Assembly (NCBI GenBank): GCA_013389055.1
Contig: JACAEC010000124.1
Coordinates: 1 to 46,139, forward strand
Direction of reading: 5' to 3'
DNA from: Hydrogenophilaceae bacterium
GTDB lineage: Bacteria; Pseudomonadota; Gammaproteobacteria; Burkholderiales; Thiobacillaceae
Length of the DNA stretch: 46,139 nt
Below the pieces are notes generated by a model that saw only the letters and a list, made by a program, of their open reading frames with translations, was not told where the DNA came from and made no database searches. The position numbers were made by a program, and so were the translations under genes. How positions within the stretch are numbered: the first letter of the stretch is position 1; each line of letters starts with the position of its first letter. Below, piece by piece: positions 9,573 through 17,886 of this stretch.

Positions 9573-12041
9573 ATGCCGGCTAAAGTGGCCGAGGTGCACG
9601 AAAAGCTCGGCTACGCCACGGCGGCCGAGCTGATCCTGCACCTGCCGCTGCGCTACGAGGACGAAACCCGGCTCACCCCGCTGCGCGATCTGCGCCCGGG
9701 CCTGCCCGCCCTGGTCGAGGGCGAGGTCGCCCAGGCCGATGTCCAGTACCGGCCGCGCCGGCAATTGGTGGTGCAAATCGTCGAACCGCCATCTCTCCCC
9801 TCCCCCCCCGGGGGAGGGGCCGGGGGTGAGGGAAATGCGCGGCATATCCCCCTTCCGCCCGAAACAATCGAATTCGCCCGCCGACTAAGACACCAACAGA
9901 CCGATGCCGAACAACTGATCTGGCAACTGCTGCGCGACCGGCGTGTGGCCGATGCAAAATTTCAGCGGCAGAAACCTGTCGGTCCCTATTTCATCGACTT
10001 CTATTGCCACGAGCGCAAGCTGGCAATCGGGCTTGATGCAGGGCAACACGCTGACCGAGCCGATCATGATGCCAAACGTGATGCCTACCTCGAAGCGCAA
10101 GGTATTCGCACACTGCGCTTCTGGAATAGCGAGGTGTTGCAGCAAACCGAGAGCGTTCTCGAAGCCATCTGGCAGGCGCTGAATCCCTCACCCCCGGCCC
10201 CTCCCCCGGGGGGGGAGGGGAGACAATCGATATTGGCACCCACGCTGTTCTTCCGCCTGCTCCACTTCTATCCCAACCAGCAGGCGCAACTGAAGCCTGG
10301 CAACCGCATCCGCCTGTTCGGCGAGCAGCGCCAGGGCTTTCACGGTTTGGAAATGGTGCACCCGCGCTACCGGCTGGTGCGACCGGACACGCCGCTCTCC
10401 GAAACCCTGACCCCGGTCTACCCCACCGTCGCCGGCCTGTCGCAGACGGCTATTCGCAAGGCCATCGCCGCTGCCCTGCTTGATGCCGACCTTGGTGAGG
10501 CATTGCCTGCGCCCTTGTTGAAAAAACTCAAGCTGCCAGGGTTCGAGCCCTCGCTGCGCCGCCTGCACTCGCCGCCCCCGGATGCCGCGCTGGCCGCCCT
10601 GGAACTCAAGACCGACCCGGCCTGGCAACGGCTGAAGTTCGACGAATTGCTCGCCCAGCAACTCGCGCTCAAGCGCTACGCCCAGGCCCGGCACCGCCTC
10701 GCGGCCCTGCCGCTGAAGGACGAACAACACCTGATCGAGCGCTATCTCGCCGGCCTGCCGTTCGCGCCAACCGGGGCGCAACAGCGCGCAATCAAGGAGA
10801 TCCTGCGCGACCTCACCGGCCGCCACCCGATGAACCGCCTGCTGCAAGGCGATGTCGGCAGCGGCAAGACCCTGGTCGCCTGTGTCGCCTGCCTGGCCGC
10901 GGTGGGCTGTGGCCAGCAGGCGGCGGTGATGGCGCCGACCGAAATCCTGGCCGAGCAGCACTACCTCAAGTTCCGCGACTGGCTCACGCCGCTCGGGCTC
11001 AAGGTGGTCTGGCTCGCCGCCGCCCTGAAGGGCAAGACCAAGCGCGAGGCGCTGGACCGGATCGCCGATGGCAGCGCGCAGGTGGTGGTCGGCACCCACG
11101 CCCTGTTCCAGGAGGGCGTCGAGTTCCATGCCCTGGCCCTGGCTGTGGTCGACGAGCAGCACCGCTTCGGCGTCGCTCAACGACTGGCTCTGCGCCATAA
11201 GGGCAAGCACAAGGCAGCGCAGCCGCATCTCTTGATGATGTCGGCCACCCCCATCCCGCGCAGCCTGGCCATGAGCTACCTGGCCGACCTCGACGTCTCG
11301 GTGATCGACGAGCTGCCGCCCGGCCGCAGCCCAATCACCACCAAGCTCATCGGCATGAACCGGCGCGACGAGGTGGTCGAGCGCCTGCGCCACTATTGTG
11401 CCGACGGCGCCCAGGCCTATTGGGTCTGCCCCCTGGTCGAGGAATCGCAGAAGCTGGAATTGAAGGCGGCGCTGGATACCTACGAGGAGATGCAGGCGGC
11501 GCTGCCGGAGCTCAAGATCGGCCTGGTCCACGGCCGGATGAAGGCTGAGGAGAAGGCCGCGGTGATGGCCGCCTTCAAGGCCGGCGAGATCCAGCTCCTG
11601 GTCGCCACCACGGTGATCGAGGTCGGCGTCGACGTGCCCAACGCCTCGCTCATGGTGATCGACCACGCCGAGCGCATGGGCCTGGCGCAACTGCATCAAC
11701 TGCGCGGCCGGGTCGGCCGTGGCAGCCGGGAATCGACCTGCCTGCTGCTCTATGCCGATGCCCTGTCGGACCTGGCCAAGCAAAGATTGAAGATCATCCG
11801 CGACAGCCAGGACGGCTTCGCCATCGCCCGCGAGGATTTGAAGCTGCGCGGGCCGGGTGAATTTTTGGGCGCCCGCCAATCCGGCCTGCCCCTGCTGCGC
11901 TTCGCCGATCTGGAAAACGACGTCGAGCTCTTGGAAGCGGCGCGCGACGCCGCCGACGACCTGCTCAAGCGCGAGCCGGAAATCGTCCAGCGCCACCTCG
12001 CCCGCTGGCTGCCCCAGGGCGCGGCCTTCATGCTGGCATAA
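9573..12041 (+). CDS. recG: ATP-dependent DNA helicase RecG with an in-frame DUF559 insertion
   Basis: 822 aa, where RecG is usually near 690. RecG remodels stalled forks and Holliday junctions. The wedge (OB) domain begins LHLPLRYEDETRLTPLRDLRPG, is interrupted after QLVVQIVEP, and resumes at TLFFRLLHFYPNQ to GFHGLEMVHPRYRLV. The helicase core is intact: GDVGSGKTLVA (about residue 427), VVDEQHRFGV (about 527), MSATPIPRS and QLHQLRGRVGRG. About 145 inserted residues (75-218) form a DUF559 domain between proline/glycine-rich tracts encoded by inverted repeats. A stop just upstream fixes the N-terminus at or after 9564, about 20 residues shorter than E. coli RecG. No stop or frameshift breaks the fusion. 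Confidence 0.93.
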   Translation: MPAKVAEVHEKLGYATAAELILHLPLRYEDETRLTPLRDLRPGLPALVEGEVAQADVQYRPRRQLVVQIVEPPSLPSPPGGGAGGEGNARHIPLPPETIEFARRLRHQQTDAEQLIWQLLRDRRVADAKFQRQKPVGPYFIDFYCHERKLAIGLDAGQHADRADHDAKRDAYLEAQGIRTLRFWNSEVLQQTESVLEAIWQALNPSPPAPPPGGEGRQSILAPTLFFRLLHFYPNQQAQLKPGNRIRLFGEQRQGFHGLEMVHPRYRLVRPDTPLSETLTPVYPTVAGLSQTAIRKAIAAALLDADLGEALPAPLLKKLKLPGFEPSLRRLHSPPPDAALAALELKTDPAWQRLKFDELLAQQLALKRYAQARHRLAALPLKDEQHLIERYLAGLPFAPTGAQQRAIKEILRDLTGRHPMNRLLQGDVGSGKTLVACVACLAAVGCGQQAAVMAPTEILAEQHYLKFRDWLTPLGLKVVWLAAALKGKTKREALDRIADGSAQVVVGTHALFQEGVEFHALALAVVDEQHRFGVAQRLALRHKGKHKAAQPHLLMMSATPIPRSLAMSYLADLDVSVIDELPPGRSPITTKLIGMNRRDEVVERLRHYCADGAQAYWVCPLVEESQKLELKAALDTYEEMQAALPELKIGLVHGRMKAEEKAAVMAAFKAGEIQLLVATTVIEVGVDVPNASLMVIDHAERMGLAQLHQLRGRVGRGSRESTCLLLYADALSDLAKQRLKIIRDSQDGFAIAREDLKLRGPGEFLGARQSGLPLLRFADLENDVELLEAARDAADDLLKREPEIVQRHLARWLPQGAAFMLA
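9794..9833 (+). repeat. Left 40-bp inverted repeat of the DUF559 cassette
   Basis: Begins TCTCCCCTCCCCC and ends GGGGGTGAGGGA. It is the exact reverse complement of 10184-10223. Internally it can also fold on itself, since a C-rich arm (9797-9809) faces a G-rich arm (9810-9819). It is translated in recG as a Pro/Gly-rich tract. Confidence 0.95.
10184..10223 (-). repeat. Right 40-bp inverted repeat of the DUF559 cassette
   Basis: Begins TCCCTCACCCCC and ends GGGGAGGGGAGA. It is the exact reverse complement of 9794-9833. Translated in recG as PSPPAPPPGGEGR. Such PxPxPP..GEG tails at the ends of DUF559 proteins are, from memory, frequent in proteobacterial genomes, suggesting that this repeat and domain travel together. 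Confidence 0.95.
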
Positions 12042-12074
12042 TGCGCGATAAGAACGAATAACAAGGGGAACACG

Positions 12075-12605
12075 ATGGCAAAGCCACCCCGCAATTTGCC
12101 GACCGACGCAATCAGCTCGGCCATCCTGGTCATCCGTGGCCAAAGGGTGATGCTCGACGCCGACTTGGCCCAACTCTATGGCGTGGAAACCCGTGCGCTG
12201 ATCCAGGCGGTCAAACGCAATCTTGATCGCTTTCCGCCAGACTTCATGTTTCAACTGGCAAATCAAGAGCTTGCCAACTTGAAATCACAATTTGTGATCT
12301 CAAGTTGGGGTGGCCGGCGCACCGCGCCCTATGCCTTCACCGAGCAGGGCGTGGCCATGCTCTCCTCGGTGCTGCGCAGCTCTCAAGCCATCGCCGTCAA
12401 CATCGAGATCATGCGCGCCTTCGTGCGCCTGCGGGAGTGGCTGACCACGAACAAGGAACTGGCCGCCAAGCTCGACGCACTGGAGCGCAAGCTTTCCAGC
12501 TATGACCAGGCCATCGCCGGCATCCTCAATGCCATCCGGGAACTGATGAAGCCGCCGGAAACCAAAAAGCGCCCCATCGGCTTCGTCACGCCGAAAGAGA
12601 AATAA
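12075..12605 (+). CDS. ORF6N domain-containing protein
   Basis: 176-aa putative DNA-binding protein. The N-terminal ORF6N domain is recognisable from ILVIRGQRVMLDADLAQLYG, VKRNLDRFPPDFMFQL and YAFTEQGVAMLSSVLRS. A C-terminal helical segment follows (LAAKLDALERKLSSYDQAI, then ILNAIRELM). ORF6N proteins occur in phages, defence islands and as chromosomal orphans; their role here is unknown. AAGGGGAA lies upstream of the ATG. It sits alone between recG and ubiC, which suggests an acquired gene. Confidence 0.85.
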   Translation: MAKPPRNLPTDAISSAILVIRGQRVMLDADLAQLYGVETRALIQAVKRNLDRFPPDFMFQLANQELANLKSQFVISSWGGRRTAPYAFTEQGVAMLSSVLRSSQAIAVNIEIMRAFVRLREWLTTNKELAAKLDALERKLSSYDQAIAGILNAIRELMKPPETKKRPIGFVTPKEK

Positions 12606-12632
12606 GCTAGCGGTGGCATAATCGCGGCCCGT

Positions 12633-13154
12633 ATGAACCCTTGGCACTCCCCCCTCTGGCAAGCCGGGCCGCTGCGCGACTGGCTGGCCGACCACGGTTC
12701 GCTCACCCGCCGCCTGCAGGCGCGCTGCCCGGGCTTTGCCGTGCAGCGGCTGGCGCAGGGCATCGCCCGGCCGCAGGCCGACGAATGCGCCGAGCTCGGC
12801 CTCGCCCCCGGCCGGGTGGCGGTGGTGCGCGAGGTGCTCTTGCTCTGCGCGGGCAAGCCCGTGGTGTTCGCCCACAGCGCGGTCGCCCTTGAAGGCTTGC
12901 GCGGCCCCTGGGTGGGGCTGTCCAAGCTGGGCAACCAGTCCCTGGGGGCCGCCCTGTTCGCCGACCCGATGGTCGTGCGCCATCCCCTGGAATACCGGCG
13001 GCTGGATGCCCGCCACCCACTCTACCGGGCGGCCGCCGCCCACCTGACCGAGACACCACGCTTTCTGTGGGCCCGCCGCTCGCGCTTCGAGCGGGCCGGC
13101 TCGCCTATACTGGTCACCGAAGTATTTCTGCCGGAGGTGTTATGTCTGCCCTGA
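12633..13154 (+). CDS. ubiC: Chorismate pyruvate-lyase
   Basis: 173 aa. UbiC removes pyruvate from chorismate to give 4-hydroxybenzoate, the first step of ubiquinone synthesis. Family signatures: [19 protein letters not shown] (including the substrate-binding Arg), [14 protein letters not shown] and the C-terminal [13 protein letters not shown] with the active-site Glu. It overlaps ubiA by 13 nt, which couples the two consecutive pathway enzymes. Confidence 0.93.
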   Translation: MNPWHSPLWQAGPLRDWLADHGSLTRRLQARCPGFAVQRLAQGIARPQADECAELGLAPGRVAVVREVLLLCAGKPVVFAHSAVALEGLRGPWVGLSKLGNQSLGAALFADPMVVRHPLEYRRLDARHPLYRAAAAHLTETPRFLWARRSRFERAGSPILVTEVFLPEVLCLP

Positions 13155-14020
13155 GCCTTGCCGAACGCCTGACGATCTACGAAAAGCTGATGCGCCTGGA
13201 CAAGCCCATCGGCATCCTGCTGCTCGCCTGGCCTACGCTCTGGGGCCTGTGGTTCGCCAGCGGCGGCCGGCCGAGTTTCATCATCCTTTGGGTCTTTGCC
13301 TTGGGCATCGTGCTCATGCGCAGTGCCGGTTGCGTGGTGAACGACTATGCCGACCGCGATTTCGACCGCCATGTCGCGCGCACCAAGGATCGGCCCTTGG
13401 CCGCCGGCCAACTCGGCAACAAGGAGGCCCTCGCCCTGGCGGCCGGCCTGGCCTTGGCCGCCTTTCTCCTGATCCTGCCGCTGCAAAGCTGGCTGTTGAT
13501 CAAGCTCTCTCTGGTGGCCGCCCTGCTCGCCGCGACCTACCCCTTCACCAAGCGTTTCTTCGCCATCCCCCAGGCCTATCTCGGCATCGCCTTCGGCTTC
13601 GGCATCCCCATGGCCTATGCCGCCGAACTCGACGCCGTGCCGCCGGTGGCCTGGCTGCTGCTGGCGGCCAACGTATTCTGGAGCATCGCCTACGACACCG
13701 AATACGCCATGGTCGACCGCGAGGACGACCTCAAGATCGGCATCAAGACCTCGGCCATCACCTTCGGCCGCTACGACGTGGCAGCGGTGATGGCGAGCTA
13801 CGGCGCAAGCCTGCTGCTCCTGGGCCTGGCCGGCCAGCAGCTCAATATGGGCAAGTTCTATTACCTGGGCCTCGCGGTCGCGGCGGCCATCGCCGCCTAC
13901 CACTACAGCCTGATCCGCGAGCGCGACCCGGCCAAGTGCTTCAAAGCCTTCCGGCACAACAACTGGTTCGGCACCGCGGTGTTCGCCGGCATCGTGGTCG
14001 ATTACCTGGCCAGCGCCTAA
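13142..14020 (+). CDS. ubiA: 4-hydroxybenzoate polyprenyltransferase
   Basis: 292-aa integral membrane prenyltransferase that attaches the polyprenyl tail to 4-hydroxybenzoate. The Mg-diphosphate motif [20 protein letters not shown] and the second aspartate motif [19 protein letters not shown] are intact, with about eight hydrophobic helices. The start ATG 13142 has GGAGG upstream and lies inside the ubiC end. Its stop overlaps by 4 nt the end of the convergent mogA. Confidence 0.96.
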   Translation: MSALSLAERLTIYEKLMRLDKPIGILLLAWPTLWGLWFASGGRPSFIILWVFALGIVLMRSAGCVVNDYADRDFDRHVARTKDRPLAAGQLGNKEALALAAGLALAAFLLILPLQSWLLIKLSLVAALLAATYPFTKRFFAIPQAYLGIAFGFGIPMAYAAELDAVPPVAWLLLAANVFWSIAYDTEYAMVDREDDLKIGIKTSAITFGRYDVAAVMASYGASLLLLGLAGQQLNMGKFYYLGLAVAAAIAAYHYSLIRERDPAKCFKAFRHNNWFGTAVFAGIVVDYLASA

Positions 14021-14568
14021 GCCGGCTTGATCGCCGACTTCGGCCGGAAGGCCTTGACCACCTCTTCCCGCGTCTCCAGATAGGGCCCGCCGATCAGGTC
14101 GACGCCATAGGGCACGGCGGCGAACACGCCGTCCAAGGTCTCCTGGATCGCCTTGGGCTGGCCCGGCAGGTTGAGGATGAGGCAGGCCCCCCGAACCACG
14201 CCGACCTGGCGCGAGAGGATGGCGGTGGGCACGTACTTGAGCGACACCGCGCGCATCTGCTCGCCGAAGCCCGGCAGCACCTTGTCGGCCACGGCCAGGG
14301 TCGCCTCGGGCGTGACGTCGCGCGGGGCCGGCCCGGTGCCGCCGGTGGTCAGCACCAGGCAACAGCCGCAGACGTCGGCCAGCTCTTTCAGGGTGTCCTC
14401 GATCACCGCCCGCTCGTCGGGGATGAGCCGCTCGACGAAGCTGAGCGGGTTGTGCAGGGCACTGCCCAGCCACTCCTTCAGGGCCGGCAGGCCCTTGTCC
14501 TCGTAGACGCCCTGGCTGGCCCGGTCGCTGATCGAGACCAGGCCGATGATTGCCTGTTCATGTATCAC
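14017..14568 (-). CDS. mogA: Molybdopterin adenylyltransferase
   Basis: 183 aa. MogA adenylylates molybdopterin before molybdate insertion. Motifs: [20 protein letters not shown] at the N-terminus, [20 protein letters not shown], and [20 protein letters not shown]. It is convergent with ubiA, the coding ends overlapping by 4 nt with no room for a terminator between them. No other molybdenum-cofactor gene is nearby. Confidence 0.93.
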   Translation of the reverse strand: MIHEQAIIGLVSISDRASQGVYEDKGLPALKEWLGSALHNPLSFVERLIPDERAVIEDTLKELADVCGCCLVLTTGGTGPAPRDVTPEATLAVADKVLPGFGEQMRAVSLKYVPTAILSRQVGVVRGACLILNLPGQPKAIQETLDGVFAAVPYGVDLIGGPYLETREEVVKAFRPKSAIKPA

Positions 14569-14617
14569 GGCTCAATTCCTTCCCCTGGCGGCACAGCCAC
14601 CTGCTGAATAAATAATC

Positions 14618-14636
14618 ATTGGCAAAAGAGGCCAAT
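14618..14636. promoter_or_regulatory. Inverted repeat ATTGGC-N7-GCCAAT
   Basis: Perfect 6-bp arms in the AT-rich gap between mogA and the HD-GYP-like gene, in divergent-promoter position. It resembles a dimeric regulator site; the regulator is unknown. Confidence 0.35.
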
Positions 14637-14668
14637 ATTTGTGAAGATACATTCAACTATTCAAATAA

Positions 14669-14688
14669 TTTCCGTGCCATAACGGAAA
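14669..14688. promoter_or_regulatory. Inverted repeat TTTCCGT-N6-ACGGAAA before the HD-GYP-like gene
   Basis: Perfect 7-bp arms with a GCCATA loop, ending 16 nt before the ATG at 14705. It could be an operator or an mRNA hairpin controlling translation. Confidence 0.4.
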
Positions 14689-14704
14689 AAAGGACTCTGG
14701 AGCA

Positions 14705-15814
14705 ATGAAGCGAGTAAAACAGAGCGACATTGTAATCGGCAAGCCGCTGCCCTTCGATTGCTACGACCAGGCCAACAAGCTGCTGCTGAAGAAGGGGCAG
14801 ATCCTCGTCAACGAGAATCAACTGGCGGTACTGATCGAGCGCGGACTATACAGCGACGGCCTGCCGAACGTCTCGGCCAAGACAGCGCTGCCCACCGACA
14901 AACCCTCCGTGTTCACCCAAATCGCACTGATCGAGATGCGGCTGGACAAGCTGTTCCAGACCGTGATCGAGAACAAGCCGGAGCCGAAATTCGCCGAGGC
15001 GATCATGCAGTTCGCCCGCGACATCCAGACCCTGTGCGCCCTCGATGCCGATGCCGCGCTGGGCGCCCTGCACCTGAACCAGAAACGCCACTACACCACG
15101 GCCCATCCCATCGACGTCGCCATCCTTGCCGAGCTGATCGGCCTGCGCAAGGCCATGCCGGAGGAACAACGCAGGTCCATGCTGGCCGCGGCGCTGACCG
15201 CCAACCTCTCCATTCTCGAACTGCAGGAGACCATGCAGCGCCAGATGTCGCCCCTGAACGAGGACCAGCGCAACGCCCTGCGCATCCATCCGGTGCTCTC
15301 GGTCGAGCGCCTGCTCGATCTCGGGGTCAAGGACGAGGCTTGGTTCGCCGCCGTGCTGCATCACCACGAAAAACAGGACGGCAGCGGCTACCCCGGCGCC
15401 AAGCGCGGCGACGACATCCCGCTCACCGCCCGCATCATCGGCCTGGCCGATACCTACAGCGCCATGGTCACCCCCCGCTGCTACCGGCCGAACCAACTGG
15501 CGAAAGATGCCCTGCGCGAGGTCTTCCTGAAACGTGGCGCCGAGATCGATGCGGAATTGGCCGGCCTGTTCATCAAGGAGATGGGCATCTATCCGCCCGG
15601 CGCCTTCGTGAAGATCGCCAACGGCGACATCGCCGTAGTCCTGAAACGCGGCCAAAACGGCACCAGCCCCCGGGTCAAGGCCGTCATCGGACCGCGCGGC
15701 ACCCCCCTGCCCTTCATGGTCGAACGCGACACCAGCCAAAGCGGCTTCGAAATTCGGGAAATGGTGGCGCGCAACATCGAACTCAAACTCGACCTGCGCC
15801 AACTCTGGTCGTAG
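14705..15814 (+). CDS. Degenerate HD-GYP domain protein
   Basis: 369 aa. An N-terminal region of the DUF3391 type (KQSDIVIGKPLPFDCYDQAN) is followed by an HD-GYP-like domain. Retained are HYTTAHPIDVA, RIHPVLSVERLL, HHHEKQDGSGYPGAKRG and GLADTYSAM. The HD pair itself is missing: where active members read LLHDIGK, this reads ALTANLSIL. Loss of the metal-binding HD predicts no c-di-GMP hydrolysis, so it is more likely a c-di-GMP or protein-binding regulator. Two inverted repeats lie upstream. Confidence 0.85.
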   Translation: MKRVKQSDIVIGKPLPFDCYDQANKLLLKKGQILVNENQLAVLIERGLYSDGLPNVSAKTALPTDKPSVFTQIALIEMRLDKLFQTVIENKPEPKFAEAIMQFARDIQTLCALDADAALGALHLNQKRHYTTAHPIDVAILAELIGLRKAMPEEQRRSMLAAALTANLSILELQETMQRQMSPLNEDQRNALRIHPVLSVERLLDLGVKDEAWFAAVLHHHEKQDGSGYPGAKRGDDIPLTARIIGLADTYSAMVTPRCYRPNQLAKDALREVFLKRGAEIDAELAGLFIKEMGIYPPGAFVKIANGDIAVVLKRGQNGTSPRVKAVIGPRGTPLPFMVERDTSQSGFEIREMVARNIELKLDLRQLWS

Positions 15815-15824
15815 ACTGAACGGC

Positions 15825-16346
15825 ATGCACACGCCGCCTGCCGTCATCCGCATCTTGCTGCGCCAGCTGGCCGCCCTGATCGTCGGCCTGAGCCTCGGCT
15901 GTGCCGCCTTGGCCGATCCGCCCGAGGGCTACCCCTTCGTCGACTACGACAGCGGCCTGGCCCAAGCCAAGGCTGAGAACAAGCCGATCCTGCTCTACTT
16001 CGGCCGCTACGGCTGCGCCTGGTGCGAGCACACCAACCGCAAGACCTTCAGCGACCCCGAGATCAAGCGCATCTACAGCGAGAACTACGTGCTCGTCTAC
16101 GCCGACGCCGAAGGCAACCGCCGCCTGCGCCTGCCCAGCGGCGAGCGCATCACCGAAGGCGAGCTGGGCGCCCGCCTGGGCGCCTTCGCCACGCCGCTGT
16201 TCGTCTTCCTCACCGCGGAAGGCCGCCAGGTCGCCAAGGTCCCGGGCTTCAAGACGGTGGACGACTTCAAGGACTACGACCGCTACGTCCGCGGCCGGCA
16301 TTACGAGAGCCAGTCGCTGACGGAATTCCTCAAGTCCCGGCCGTGA
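15825..16346 (+). CDS. Exported thioredoxin-fold protein (SoxW-like)
   Basis: 173 aa. A signal peptide (LAALIVGLSLGCAALA, cut near ALA-DPPEG) precedes a thioredoxin fold with the redox motif GCAWCEHT and the cis-proline region AFATPLFVFLTAEG. The type resembles periplasmic thioredoxins such as SoxW, which keep sulfur-oxidation or cytochrome proteins reduced; no sox genes are in the window, so the partner is unknown. It overlaps the next gene by GTGA, implying that the two products work together. Confidence 0.85.
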   Translation: MHTPPAVIRILLRQLAALIVGLSLGCAALADPPEGYPFVDYDSGLAQAKAENKPILLYFGRYGCAWCEHTNRKTFSDPEIKRIYSENYVLVYADAEGNRRLRLPSGERITEGELGARLGAFATPLFVFLTAEGRQVAKVPGFKTVDDFKDYDRYVRGRHYESQSLTEFLKSRP

Positions 16347-17530
16347 ACCGCCTTCTGCCTCTCTGCCTCTCGGCCTTGCTCAGCCTGCCCGTTGCGGCGC
16401 AGTGGCAGTTCGACGCCCCGATCGCCCTCGCCGCGGCCAAGGCCGGCGTCTTCCACCATCTCGACGCCTCCGGCCGCAAGGCCATCGCCGTCGCTGACGG
16501 CCGTGTCGCGATCGCCTGGGAAGACAACCGCAACGGCACCCCAACCTGCCATGTCGCGCTCAGGCCGGATTCGGCTGCCGGCTTTCGCGAGTTCAGCTTC
16601 GGCCAGGGCGAATGCTTCGAGCCGGCGCTGACCGCTCTCGATCACGGCCGCTTCGCCTTGATCTGGGAAGACGCCGCCGGCATGAATGCCGCGCTGCTGA
16701 CCGAGCGCGGCATCTCCGCCACCCTTAACCTCGCTGCCCAGGGCAGCCAGGGCACCTTGGCCTACCTGCCCGGCCGCGGCCTGTTCGCCGCCTGGTCCGG
16801 CCGCGACGGCCGCTGGCAACGCATCTATCGCGCAAGGCTGACCGTCGCCGGGCAGCCGACCTTGGCCGACGCCGCACAGCCGGCCGACCCGGCGCTACCG
16901 GCCGACGACCAGATCTACCCGGCGCTCGCCGTCGCCGGCGGCGGCATCGCCCTCGCCTGGGAAGACCGCCGGCTGGGCCACACGGTCATCTTCGGCAGCC
17001 GCAGCGACGACGGGACCGACTGGACGCCGCCCCTGCGCGTGAGCCAAAACCCGAGCGGTTCCTCCTCCGGCCTCGGTCGCGGCAGCGGCGCCATGCGGCC
17101 GGCCCTGGCCGCCTTCGGCGCGCGACTGGCCGCCGTCTGGCTGGACAAGCGCGACTTCCTCTCCGGCTATGACGTCTATGCCGCCCTGAGCGATGACGGC
17201 GGACAGCACTTCGGCCCCAACCTCAAGGTCCAGGACAGCTTCGGCGATTCCATCGCCCAGTGGCACGCGGCCGCAGCCGGCAACGACCGTGGCGATCTGG
17301 TCATCGCCTGGGACGACGAACGCGACGGCAATGCCGACATCTGGCTCAGCTGGCGCACCACCGACGGCTTTGCCGACAACCTCTCGCCGCCGCCCGCGCA
17401 CGGCCCCGGCAGTCAAAGCGATCCGGTCATCACCCTCGACGACAAGGGCACACTGCATCTGGCCTGGATCGAGCGCAATGCCGAGGGGCACAGCCGGCTG
17501 CGCTATGCACGGGGCAAACCGACCCGCTGA
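16343..17530 (+). CDS. Exported BNR/sialidase-like beta-propeller protein
   Basis: 395 aa with an N-terminal signal peptide (LLPLCLSALLSLPVAAQ). At least four repeats carry an aromatic-acidic strand followed by an Asp-box-like turn: VAIAWEDNRNG, IALAWEDRRLG with SDDGTDWTPP, LAAVWLDKRDF with SDDGGQHFGP, and LVIAWDDERDGNADIW. This fits a BNR/sialidase-type propeller, but no sialidase catalytic set was recognised, so a binding or scaffold role is as likely as an enzyme. The GTG start overlaps the stop of the thioredoxin-like gene. Confidence 0.8.
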   Translation: MNRLLPLCLSALLSLPVAAQWQFDAPIALAAAKAGVFHHLDASGRKAIAVADGRVAIAWEDNRNGTPTCHVALRPDSAAGFREFSFGQGECFEPALTALDHGRFALIWEDAAGMNAALLTERGISATLNLAAQGSQGTLAYLPGRGLFAAWSGRDGRWQRIYRARLTVAGQPTLADAAQPADPALPADDQIYPALAVAGGGIALAWEDRRLGHTVIFGSRSDDGTDWTPPLRVSQNPSGSSSGLGRGSGAMRPALAAFGARLAAVWLDKRDFLSGYDVYAALSDDGGQHFGPNLKVQDSFGDSIAQWHAAAAGNDRGDLVIAWDDERDGNADIWLSWRTTDGFADNLSPPPAHGPGSQSDPVITLDDKGTLHLAWIERNAEGHSRLRYARGKPTR

Positions 17531-17886
17531 GCAGCACAGCCCGGCGGCAACCCCGCAGCCGGGCCTAGCTCAATTCCCAATCTGAACGCGTACCCCGTCG
17601 GTAGCAGCACATCCTGATATCTCCCGCCTTGGCCGGTTCACGGCGCATTTCACAATACATTTGCCCTATTCGTCTTTCAGCCGGGAATGAAAAAACGCGA
17701 TGAGGACAGGAAGGGCAAAAGAATAAGCATATCGACCTGACCCGATATGCGCCCTTGCCAGACCCCGGCCTGGCAGCCCCCCACAGCCATCCAGACCAGG
17801 CAGTCTCATCGGCCTGACCGAGTGGACGCGTTGTTTCCCATTCCCAGACACATACCAAAGCAGCATTCAAAAAATGGGAGAACAAC
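17531..17886. other. Intergenic region upstream of the sigma-factor island
   Basis: 356 nt with no convincing gene. It holds a GCCCGGC/GCCGGGC hairpin just after the propeller gene (17538-17563, no T-run), a perfect 8-bp inverted repeat at 17727-17750, and a GCCAG/CTGGC pair near 17757-17774. Base composition is visibly more A/T-rich than the genes to the left. No -35/-10 pair was clear. Confidence 0.6.
17727..17750. promoter_or_regulatory. Inverted repeat GCATATCG-N8-CGATATGC
   Basis: Perfect 8-bp arms with an 8-nt spacer, about 137 nt before the sigma-factor start. The geometry suits a dimeric repressor or activator controlling the island. Confidence 0.45.

Larger units (their letters stand above)
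9794..10223 (+). mobile_element. DUF559 cassette bounded by perfect inverted repeats, inserted in recG
   Basis: 430-bp block with perfect 40-bp terminal inverted repeats around a DUF559 (Vsr/PD-(D/E)xK-like) domain: FARRLRHQQTDAEQLIWQLL, then KFQRQKPVGPYFIDFYC, LDAGQHADRADHD and TLRFWNSEVLQQTESVLEAI. The domain reads in the same frame and strand as recG. The 430 bp need 2, 5 or 8 extra bases to keep frame. The flanks CCATC (9789-9793) and CAATC (10224-10228) could be an imperfect 5-bp target duplication, giving 435 bp or 145 codons. The usual acidic residue in the family motif IELDGGQH is Gly here (IGLDAGQH), so nuclease activity is doubtful. No transposase is present. Confidence 0.85.

Noticed and set aside
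9794-10223. Intein or group II intron in recG
   Set aside because: No Cys/Ser at the left junction, no C-terminal His-Asn, no Hint motifs and no reverse transcriptase; the terminal inverted repeats and DUF559 core fit a cassette instead.
10188-12266. Long antisense frame across recG
   Set aside because: Shadow of recG codon usage; the sense strand carries intact helicase motifs.
16343-17530. Active sialidase
   Set aside because: BNR/Asp-box-like repeats are present, but I could not see the arginine triad, the Tyr/Glu pair or the FRIP motif.
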